From DATFLS01 sp964413425 (GTDB lineage Bacteria > Fidelibacterota > JAANXI01), in contig CAYPST010000064.1 in assembly GCA_964413425.1 (NCBI GenBank), forward strand, positions 1 through 22,790: a stretch of 22,790 nt of DNA, in the 5' to 3' direction. Of the stretch, positions 16,347-22,790 are shown one piece after another. Each line of letters starts with the position of its first letter. Position 1 is the first letter of the stretch. A program made the translations under genes and the position numbers. The notes under the pieces are model-generated. The model did no database searches and was not told the DNA's origin. It saw only the letters and a program-made list of their open reading frames with translations.

Positions 16347-17729
16347 ATGAAGTTCCACTTACTCACAGCCGAGAGGTTCTTTCTTGCGGGTATCATGGGC
16401 TTGTTAATTGGTCCGGTCACTCCAATAAATGCACAATATGCTCCCACCCCTCATCCGTTGGTGGCCAGGTATTATTATTCCGGCTTTGCGGAGGCCCACG
16501 ATACCTACAATGCCATCTCATCTGCCAGTGACGGCAACATTTATTACGTGTTGTCGTCAGCCGCCATCGATCAGGCAGGCCGGATGTATGTCTATGACCC
16601 CGAGACGGATCTGGTGGAGTTCCTGGCCGATTTAAACGAGATCTGTGGTGAAGAAGATCGGAAGGCCGTCCCCCAGGGAAAAAGTCACGTCAATTTCTAT
16701 GAAAGAGATAGCAAGTTATATTTTGCAACCCATGTCGGTTACTATGAAATTATAGACGGGATGGAACGATTACCGGAAGATCTCCCGGAGGGATATGATC
16801 TGTATCCCGGGGGCCATATCGTCTCCTATAATCTGACGAGTGGCGAGCTCGAGGATCTGGCGATTGCCCCGGACGGCGAAGGCATTATCACCATGACCAT
16901 GGATCGTCAGCGGGGACTGATTTATTTGATCAGCTGGCCAAAAGGGTATTTTCTTCATTACGATATTGGAAAAGACAGGATGAAAAACCTGGGGCAGTTT
17001 TCCGCAAACGGGGAGGCCGGGATCCCCGGCGACGATTACCGGGTGTTATGCCGTTCGATGGTTGTCGATCCCAGAGATGGGTCGGTCTATTTTTCCACCT
17101 CGGAAGGAGATATACTCACCTACAGCCCGAGTTCGGGAACCATCACCCCGGTGGAAGGAGTGCATTTACGACTCGATTATTTCGGAGAATATGATCCCAC
17201 CAGGCCCGGAAGCATGGGGTACAACTGGCGGCGTATAATCTGGTATCCGCCGGAAAAAATAGCCTACGGAGTGCATGGGAATTCCGGGTATTTATTTCGG
17301 TTTGATCCCCGAGAGCCGAATGTTGAAATTGTAGAACGCATTACTTCGGAGCCCTCCAAACGGAGCGGGATGTATGATCAATTCAGTTATGGATATCTGG
17401 GATTCGAACTCGGACCGGATGGGCAGACACTCTATTATCTCACCGGAGGCCCCATTTATATTGACGGCCAAAAAGTCAAAGGGAAAGAGCACATTGCCAT
17501 GGGGGCTGCGAGAGGATTGGAGAACCTGCATTTGATCACTTATAATATCCCCCACCAGAGATATATTGATCACGGCCGAATTTTTTATACAGACGGGACA
17601 AGGCCGACCTATGTGAACTCCATCGCCATAGGGCCCAATGGAAACATCTATACCCTTGCCCGATTCCAACATGCAGGGAAAGAGATCGAGGATCTTGTTA
17701 AAATTCCGAATCCCTTCATGAAAAAATAG
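16347..17729 (+). CDS. Secreted beta-propeller protein of unknown function
   Basis: The 460-residue protein has a signal peptide (about 1-30, ending 'TPINAQ'). After that it is built of repeated strands typical of propeller blades: 'GNIYYVLSSA', 'GRMYVYDPETDLVEFLADL', 'GLIYLISWPKGYFLHYDI', 'GSVYFSTSEGDILTYSPSSG', 'SGYLFRFDPREPNVEIVERI', 'GNIYTLARF'. The pattern recalls SMP-30/gluconolactonase-like or quinoprotein-type propellers. I see no diagnostic catalytic motif and do not assign a reaction. It could bind or cleave a polysaccharide, or serve as a scaffold. It is placed directly behind the second sulfatase, with a strong ribosome-binding site (AAGGAG, 16335-16340). That suggests it acts on the same substrate outside the cell. 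Confidence 0.8.
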   Translation: MKFHLLTAERFFLAGIMGLLIGPVTPINAQYAPTPHPLVARYYYSGFAEAHDTYNAISSASDGNIYYVLSSAAIDQAGRMYVYDPETDLVEFLADLNEICGEEDRKAVPQGKSHVNFYERDSKLYFATHVGYYEIIDGMERLPEDLPEGYDLYPGGHIVSYNLTSGELEDLAIAPDGEGIITMTMDRQRGLIYLISWPKGYFLHYDIGKDRMKNLGQFSANGEAGIPGDDYRVLCRSMVVDPRDGSVYFSTSEGDILTYSPSSGTITPVEGVHLRLDYFGEYDPTRPGSMGYNWRRIIWYPPEKIAYGVHGNSGYLFRFDPREPNVEIVERITSEPSKRSGMYDQFSYGYLGFELGPDGQTLYYLTGGPIYIDGQKVKGKEHIAMGAARGLENLHLITYNIPHQRYIDHGRIFYTDGTRPTYVNSIAIGPNGNIYTLARFQHAGKEIEDLVKIPNPFMKK

Positions 17730-18287
17730 ACTTAACCTGACTGTTAAAAAGAATGGCACGCATCCTTCGCCTCGGCGAAGAGGCGGAGAACACAGAAAAA
17801 ACGGATGCCCATAGATTGCCTCCCGACCACGCCGCCAAAAATATCAGTGCCGTGAACGCAGTGGTCACTACGCCCAGGCAGAAGCATGGAGGCCGAAGAC
17901 GAGGCAGGCGTGCACTGGCTGGAAAGAATTGTGCCTCTGATGGTCTCATGCACCATCTCGGGCTCCTCCTGTCATGCCTCCCTCTAATGTCCGGATGGAT
18001 GTGGTGTCGGGCGTGTTTTGTTTCCTCATGTTTTCTTGTTGGGCATCTTCTGTGTCTCCATGTATCAGCCTCAAGAAGATCCCTTCGGGGTGTGCTATGT
18101 ATTCCCATGGGGATCCCGTTGGAGGGTTCTCTCCGAAACATTTGGCGAAGAGTTCCTTTGGGAGGAAGAAAGAATGAAATTCTCCGCCGTCTCTGCAGAA
18201 CACTGTGATTACCGCACTTATGATTGATAAATGTGCACACACGTTTCATTCGGTTTATGAATAATCCAGGGTAAGAAAGGAGACAAA
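17730..18287. repeat. Non-coding stretch rich in short degenerate repeats
   Basis: This 558-nt gap has overlapping long open frames on both strands, but none looks like a protein; they translate repeat DNA. A palindrome CTTCGCC/GGCGAAG lies at 17765-17780. Diverged inverted segments lie at 17785-17811 and 18040-18059 (GGAG(A)ACACAGAA...GATGCCCA). A 6-bp stem lies at 17939-17957. A 28-nt segment at 18141-18168 matches the reverse complement of 22628-22655 at 21 of 28 positions. It looks like accumulated intergenic repeat elements separating two transcription units. Confidence 0.6.
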
Positions 18288-19652
18288 ATGAGAAAAAAAG
18301 ACTTTACCAGGAGACGGTTCATATCTGCAGTATCGGCAGGTTCTCTCGGTGCGATGGCATTAAGCACTGTGCCCAGCCTTGGGATCAGAGGTAGAACGAC
18401 CAATGTTGCTGATCTGGCGGCTCTTGGAGGTGAACCGGTTCGGAAAAACAAGAGATGGCCCGAGTGGCCGCATGTAGACGAGAAGGTTTTGGATTCGGTC
18501 ATGAAGACCGCAAAGAGTAGGACATGGTGTAGAATTCAATCCGGAGCACGAGTTCCCATCTGGGAGAAGGAGTTTGCTAAATTGCAGGGGGCCAAAAAAT
18601 GCGTAGCCGTCGGTTCTGGAACGCAAGCGCTTCATACTGCTCTGGAGGCACTGGAAATCGGTGCCGGAGATGAAGTCATCACTTCGCCTCTCACCGATCC
18701 GGGAACCATCGCTTCGATATTGTCGGCCCGGGCGCTCCCGGTTTTGGCGGACTTGGATCCGGAGTCTTTTCAAAATGATGCAGAGGATATAGAGAAACGA
18801 ATTACGGAAAACACAAAGGCCCTTATGCCGGTCCATATTTCAGGAACACCCTGTAACATGGAACGGATCATGGAGATATCTGAAAAATACAACCTCTGGG
18901 TTATTGAGGATGCTTGTCAGGCGCATATGGCCGAATATCAAGGGAAGAAATTGGGTACCATCGGTCATTTAGGATGCTTCAGTTTTCAGTCAAGTAAAAC
19001 AATTGCCTGTGGAGAGGGCGGAGCAATTATAGGAGATAATGAAGAACTGATGGAGCAATGTTTTACTGTACAGAACCACGGCACCAATCGTCATGGACGC
19101 ACTACAAGAATCGGACCGAAATATCGGATGAATGAATGGGAAGCCGCTGTTTTATTGGGTCAATTACCCGGGGTGGAAGAACGCTTCGCCCGTCGCAATG
19201 CGAATGCTGACTATCTGACGTCCAGACTTAAAGATGTTCCCGGAATTATCCCTCAAAAACAATATAAAGGGACGGGGAGAGTTCCCTGGTATCTTTATAT
19301 GATGAGATATCAAAAGGAGCACTTCAATAATGCAGATCGCAGGAAATTTTTAAAGGCTCTTCATGCCGAAGGTATCGGAGTAGTTACCGACTATTTATCA
19401 CAAGGACTACATAAAGAGCCCTGGGTTGACTGGGTGTTGAACTTAGACGAGTACAAAAGATTTTTCACCCGTGCTAGAATCCAGCAATACCGCGATGAAT
19501 TGCCCTTGCCTAATACTGACAGGGTTTGCGATGATACGTTAATTATGATTTGGGCCTCGGGTCCGCTCCTGGGGACCAGAGAGGATATGGATGACATTGC
19601 TGACGCTCTGATAAAAATTTATGAGAATAGGGATAAACTAACCTCTGTATAA
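18288..19652 (+). CDS. Tat-exported DegT/DnrJ/EryC1/StrS-type PLP aminotransferase
   Basis: The 454-residue protein is an aspartate-aminotransferase-fold enzyme of the sugar aminotransferase family, here with a twin-arginine signal ('FTRRRFISAVSAGSLG', residues 6-21) ahead of the domain. Family features are 'AVGSGTQALHTALEAL' (phosphate/PLP binding), D208 in 'VIEDACQAHMAEYQGKKLG' (PLP pyridine contact), K237 in 'CFSFQSSKTIACGEGG' (the Schiff-base lysine position) and 'YRMNEWEAAVLLGQL'. All key residues look intact. Usual members transaminate keto-sugars (often nucleotide-linked) in the cytoplasm. An exported version would have to use a non-nucleotide substrate, or serve a different role, in the periplasm. 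It stands alone between two long intergenic gaps, with a good ribosome-binding site (AAAGGAG, 18276-18282). Family assignment is firm, substrate unknown. Confidence 0.92.
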   Translation: MRKKDFTRRRFISAVSAGSLGAMALSTVPSLGIRGRTTNVADLAALGGEPVRKNKRWPEWPHVDEKVLDSVMKTAKSRTWCRIQSGARVPIWEKEFAKLQGAKKCVAVGSGTQALHTALEALEIGAGDEVITSPLTDPGTIASILSARALPVLADLDPESFQNDAEDIEKRITENTKALMPVHISGTPCNMERIMEISEKYNLWVIEDACQAHMAEYQGKKLGTIGHLGCFSFQSSKTIACGEGGAIIGDNEELMEQCFTVQNHGTNRHGRTTRIGPKYRMNEWEAAVLLGQLPGVEERFARRNANADYLTSRLKDVPGIIPQKQYKGTGRVPWYLYMMRYQKEHFNNADRRKFLKALHAEGIGVVTDYLSQGLHKEPWVDWVLNLDEYKRFFTRARIQQYRDELPLPNTDRVCDDTLIMIWASGPLLGTREDMDDIADALIKIYENRDKLTSV

Positions 19653-20012
19653 TTCGTGTATAAAACTCCAGAGGTAATACATTGATTCTGTTCGGAATGA
19701 CACACTCAAGTTTGGACGCAGAGGTTGTTCGGTATGGGGTATATGTGGAGCACTTTTAGAGAGGCAATTCTATCCTGAGTCATCTTAATAGTCAGAAAAA
19801 ACGTTAGATATTTACAATATATCTAATCAATGCAATGCTAATGGTACTCTTCTGCCAGTTTTTAAACACTCTCGTTCATTCAACTAGATTTGAAGGCAGA
19901 CAACCTTGAAAGGTGGTTTATCGATGGCGATCTCTCAGGGTTGAATCATGCATAGCCAGTCCGGTATGCTGAGGGGATTTCACAGTCAAGTTATATAGAA
20001 AGGGAACACCTG
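19653..20012. other. Intergenic gap with AT palindrome and repeat end motif
   Basis: No gene is seen. An 8-bp AT-rich inverted repeat, TTAGATAT/ATATCTAA with a 7-nt spacer, lies at 19804-19826, about 190 nt before the next start. It could be an operator or just AT-rich DNA. At 19858-19873 the sequence GTTTTTAAACACTCTC matches, with one base missing, the end of the 125-bp repeat (14429-14445 and the complement of 22510-22526). No confident promoter or terminator was recognised. Confidence 0.5.
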
Positions 20013-22439
20013 ATGGAGTTTGTATCTATGAAAGGAAAAATTGAGTGTGGTCGCAGGATAGTCATAGTTATGCTGTTTTTCATGTTTTCAGTGAATTGTT
20101 TAGCTGGTCAGCCGGTTTGTTCGATACCGGGGGATCATCTGCCCAGGCCCATGGTGATTAACCCCTCACTGCAATGGACCGAGTCGGTGGATACACCGGA
20201 ACATACCGGAATGCCATATCAGCTCTCTTTTGATCACTTGGGAAACGGGCCTTTCACTTATATCTGGAGTTCGTATCACCACAGTGGAGAACGGATTTAT
20301 GCCACAGGATATGAGAATGGAAACCGGTCCAGAAGCCGTCTGCTTTCTCCCGGGAAAGGCGTGTATTATCAACCCATATTTCTCCGGACAGGAGAAGATT
20401 CGGGATGGGCGTTCTGGCAGCGGAAGCGTGCAGGTCTGTGGGAAATCGTAGGGAGACGGCTGAAAGAAGGCATGTGGGAGCCTGTTCAACGAATTTCCAG
20501 GGCAGGTGAACAGGCACTTATTCCAGCAGTAACGCTCTTTCATTCCGGGGTGGCAATTGCCTGGGAAGATCACTCCACCAATCCCCAGAGTATTCAGGTA
20601 CGCATCTGGGATGGTTCGGAATGGGGCCGGGCTGAGACGGTAAGCCAGCCCGGAAAGCAAGCATACCGCCCGGCTTTAACCTCGACTCCGGAGGGAAGCT
20701 TATGGGTGATCTGGGATTGCTATGAAGGATTAAATTACGCTGTCTATGGCAGACAGATTAGACCCTCAGCAGGAGAAATTGAACAAATATCCCGTTCGAA
20801 AAGAAGCAACCTGAAACCCACAATCATCTATGGGAAAAATACAGGGCTGGTTGTCGGGTGGATTTCGGTGATTGATATCATCGGTGGGAAGGGGGTCCTC
20901 GACCAATGGAACACCATCAGAGTAGCCGTCCGCAGAGATGGAGAGTGGCAGCTCACCAGTGCAAACGAAGGATATGCCATCGCTGACTTGCGCCACAGCC
21001 TGTTGAATTCCATCGATCCTCCTGAACGCAATCATTCTGGATATGCGGGCAGGCGACGGCATCCCATGCTCATTGAGAGTGGTGGTGATGTGTGGTTGCT
21101 CTGGGAGCGGAAGATGAAACATCTCGGCATCAGTACATTGCCCGGTGAACTCTGCGCCCGCAAGTTCGACGGCAGACAATGGTCGGAGCAGGTTCGACTC
21201 CATTCAGGGATGGTAAATTATTATATTCCGACATCGGGGAAAGCGCCGGAAAATCGACTCACGCTCACCGCCTTGAATACCCAACACCAGTACTACAGCT
21301 TCCGTGTTTCACTGGAGAATACGGAACAATCGAAGAAAACCGAGGTCTCTGGCTGGGAGCCAATTCAGCTTCCATTGCACGATTTTGGGGATCGTCACTC
21401 CATTTCGCTGAATGGGGAAACCTATTATCTTTACTGGGGAGATTTGCATGTACACACCGGACTGACTCCCGATGCCGAGGGCCAGGTGGATGAACTGATG
21501 CATTTTGCCAGGGACAAGGCGAAAATTGACGTGGTGGTGATGCAGGAAAATGATGCGGCCTCCTGGTTGAATAATAGTGCGCAGGGAGTCTACCAGGGAC
21601 AGAATCTGGCTGAAGCGGCGTATCGATTATCGGTCTATTACAGCCGGAAATATACTGAGCCTGGGCGATTGATCGCGCTCCCGGGATGGGAGTGGTCGGA
21701 TCGCACGGATGACGGTCGCGCCAATCATCGCACCGTGATCTTCGCCGGAGATGAAACTCCCATCCTCCGGCACACGGAAAACAGCGGCAACTTCACGGAA
21801 CTTTGTGATGCCGTCAGCGCAGCGGGCGGGGTTATGAATACCCAGCACCCGGACTTTCAACTGGAAAACCGTCCCGTGGATGCCAATATCGAAGTGGTCA
21901 CCGGTTGGGGGAATTACCTGGATCCCCCGGATAAAATTCATGCCGATCTCTCTGAAGGATTCAGGGTGGGATTTGTGGGAACCAGCGACGGGCACCGGCG
22001 GAATCCCGGCACAGGAGGCGGTCTGACCGGCATTTATGCCAAAGAATTAACTCCCGAAGCCGTTCTAGAAGCAATCAAACTGCACCGTGTTTATGCCACC
22101 AACGGAAACCGTATGTTCATCGACGCCCGGGCCAATAGGACGACCATGGGCCAGGATTTGGAAACTACAGGCCAGATGGATCTCAGCCTCCGGGTTGAAG
22201 CGCAGAAACCGCTACTAAAAGCGACCCTCATCAGGGATGGAGTTCGTATTTATGAAGTACAAGGTGATGGGAAATTGACATTGTATGCAGCTTACTCTGA
22301 CACCCCGGGAACCGGATTTCACTGGTATTACTGGGAAGTTCAACAGGAAGGCGAATGGCCGGATTATCCCGGAAACATGAAGGTAGCGGAAGGGCATCTG
22401 GCCTGGACCAGTCCCCATCGTGCCATGGTCGTAGAATAA
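20013..22439 (+). CDS. Secreted propeller plus DUF3604 (PHP-like) two-domain protein
   Basis: The 808-residue protein has an export signal around residues 14-33. Residues about 45-440 form repeated blades with 'WED', 'VRIWDGSEWG' and 'LWVIWD' motifs, as in BNR/sialidase-like propellers. From about residue 470 a DUF3604/PHP-like domain starts with 'LYWGDLHVHTGLTPDAEG' (H479, H481). It continues with 'VVVMQENDAASWL', 'GWEWSDRT', 'NTQHPDF' and 'GTSDGHRRNPGTGGGLTGIY', which provide the expected His/Asp/Glu metal ligands. A small beta domain closes the protein. The reaction is not established; the propeller may position a polymeric ligand for the metal site. It shares the catalytic layout but not the N-terminus with the DUF3604 protein at 9175. 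Start at 20013 (AAAGGGA just upstream); ATG 20028 with GGAG before it is an alternative. Confidence 0.82.
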   Translation: MEFVSMKGKIECGRRIVIVMLFFMFSVNCLAGQPVCSIPGDHLPRPMVINPSLQWTESVDTPEHTGMPYQLSFDHLGNGPFTYIWSSYHHSGERIYATGYENGNRSRSRLLSPGKGVYYQPIFLRTGEDSGWAFWQRKRAGLWEIVGRRLKEGMWEPVQRISRAGEQALIPAVTLFHSGVAIAWEDHSTNPQSIQVRIWDGSEWGRAETVSQPGKQAYRPALTSTPEGSLWVIWDCYEGLNYAVYGRQIRPSAGEIEQISRSKRSNLKPTIIYGKNTGLVVGWISVIDIIGGKGVLDQWNTIRVAVRRDGEWQLTSANEGYAIADLRHSLLNSIDPPERNHSGYAGRRRHPMLIESGGDVWLLWERKMKHLGISTLPGELCARKFDGRQWSEQVRLHSGMVNYYIPTSGKAPENRLTLTALNTQHQYYSFRVSLENTEQSKKTEVSGWEPIQLPLHDFGDRHSISLNGETYYLYWGDLHVHTGLTPDAEGQVDELMHFARDKAKIDVVVMQENDAASWLNNSAQGVYQGQNLAEAAYRLSVYYSRKYTEPGRLIALPGWEWSDRTDDGRANHRTVIFAGDETPILRHTENSGNFTELCDAVSAAGGVMNTQHPDFQLENRPVDANIEVVTGWGNYLDPPDKIHADLSEGFRVGFVGTSDGHRRNPGTGGGLTGIYAKELTPEAVLEAIKLHRVYATNGNRMFIDARANRTTMGQDLETTGQMDLSLRVEAQKPLLKATLIRDGVRIYEVQGDGKLTLYAAYSDTPGTGFHWYYWEVQQEGEWPDYPGNMKVAEGHLAWTSPHRAMVVE

Positions 22440-22507
22440 AAAAAAGTAACTATTAAACAAACTTAATCAGGAAAACGCAGATAAATCTGGGTTGAAACAG
22501 TAATAAC

Positions 22508-22632
22508 CTGAGAGTGTTTAGAAAACATGAATCTCATACAGGAGGCTGAACCTGACTTATATATATTATGTGTATCAAATATGTGCAAGCATTATTACAC
22601 TATTATGATGGTTATATTTTATATTTTCTTTG
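22508..22632 (+). repeat. Right copy of the 125-bp dispersed inverted repeat
   Basis: This segment begins 69 nt after the stop of the DUF3604 gene and is the reverse-oriented partner of 14323-14447, with equal length, no gaps and 105 of 125 matches. The 319-nt gap 22440-22758 holds no gene. A 70-residue open frame through the repeat is not conserved in the other copy. The flanks of the two copies do not match. Confidence 0.85.
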
Positions 22633-22633
22633 T

Positions 22634-22669
22634 CCCGAGGGATCTCTTTGCCGAAGGCATCCCTGTGGG
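22634..22669 (+). repeat. Hairpin abutting the right repeat copy
   Basis: AGGGAT (22638-22643) pairs with ATCCCT (22659-22664) across a 15-nt loop. Outer CCC (22634-22636) can pair with GGG near 22667-22669. The segment 22628-22655 is related to 18141-18168 on the opposite strand (21 of 28). It looks like a short palindromic intergenic element rather than a terminator, since no T-run follows. Confidence 0.5.
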
Positions 22670-22758
22670 GCGAGGCGGTCATCGAGTCAGCGGCTCTTCT
22701 CCGGAGCATTTTCTTAAGATAGACTCAGTAATAAATTGAACAAGAAGGAGTGCGCACG

Positions 22759-22790
22759 ATGAAAACCACACGCCGAAATTTTTTGAAAGC
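22759..22790 (+). CDS. Start of a Tat-exported protein (truncated by window end)
   Basis: Only the first ten codons are present, reading MKTTRRNFLK. The 'TRRNFLK' core matches the twin-arginine consensus almost perfectly. A strong ribosome-binding site (AAGAAGGAG, 22742-22750) lies 8 nt before the ATG. By context it is likely another exported enzyme of the locus, such as a sulfatase, Gfo/Idh protein or hydrolase, but the function cannot be read from this fragment. Confidence 0.7.
   Translation, partial: MKTTRRNFLK

Noticed and set aside
17716..18249. 177-residue frame on the minus strand and overlapping 151-residue frame on the plus strand
   Set aside because: Both translate GC-rich intergenic repeat DNA. 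The peptides are Arg/Ser/Pro-rich without recognisable domains and compete with each other.
14323..22632. Composite transposon or integrated element bounded by the inverted repeats
   Set aside because: No transposase, integrase or target-site duplication is visible, the two copies are only about 84% identical, and the enclosed genes match the rest of the locus in theme.
22527..22739. 70-residue frame after the last complete gene
   Set aside because: It lies across the 125-bp repeat, and the other repeat copy does not keep the frame.

Overview
All genes in this window lie on the + strand, and the base composition is roughly balanced. The gene set points to a free-living Gram-negative heterotroph of the Fibrobacterota-Chlorobiota-Bacteroidota (FCB) superphylum. 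It includes a TonB-dependent receptor with an N-terminal carboxypeptidase-regulatory-like domain, a PorV/PorQ-family outer-membrane protein, and a secreted protein with a C-terminal type IX-like sorting domain. The absence of SusD, together with many Tat-tagged sulfatases and oxidoreductases, resembles uncultured KSB1, Calditrichota, Marinimicrobia or Zixibacteria-type genomes more than a classical Bacteroidota PUL. That placement is inference; no rRNA or other phylogenetic marker is present.

Layout. (1) 280-1251: a galactose-mutarotase-fold protein. (2) 1460-7746: an outer-membrane triad of TonB receptor, large secreted FN3/sorting-domain protein and PorV-like barrel, preceded by a long hairpin leader. 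(3) 8071-11148: a tight pair of secreted proteins, an arylsulfotransferase-like beta-propeller and a DUF3604 (PHP-like) metal-dependent protein. (4) 11292-14223: a Tat-exported sulfatase and a Tat-exported Gfo/Idh/MocA protein. (5) 14641-22439: a second Tat sulfatase, a secreted beta-propeller, a Tat-exported DegT-type PLP aminotransferase and a second, larger DUF3604 protein with its own N-terminal propeller. (6) 22759 to the end: the start of another Tat substrate.

Taken together this looks like a locus for uptake and extracytoplasmic processing of a sulfated substrate, possibly a glycan or sulfated aromatic. The sulfatases would remove sulfate, and the ASST-like protein may move or bind aryl sulfate. 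The Gfo/Idh, DegT and DUF3604 proteins would act on the sugar or organic part outside the cytoplasm, with the TonB receptor importing products. No glycoside hydrolase, polysaccharide lyase, SusD or sulfatase-maturation enzyme is visible. The substrate is therefore unknown, and formylglycine maturation must be encoded elsewhere.

Between genes the window is rich in structure. The most striking element is an ungapped 125-bp repeat, about 84% identical, in inverted orientation at 14323-14447 and 22508-22632, which brackets module 5. A 4 x 9-bp tandem repeat adjoins the first copy. A repeat-littered non-coding stretch lies at 17730-18287, tandem hairpins at 7817-7890, and a 16-bp-stem leader with an anti-Shine-Dalgarno-like loop lies upstream of the TonB receptor.
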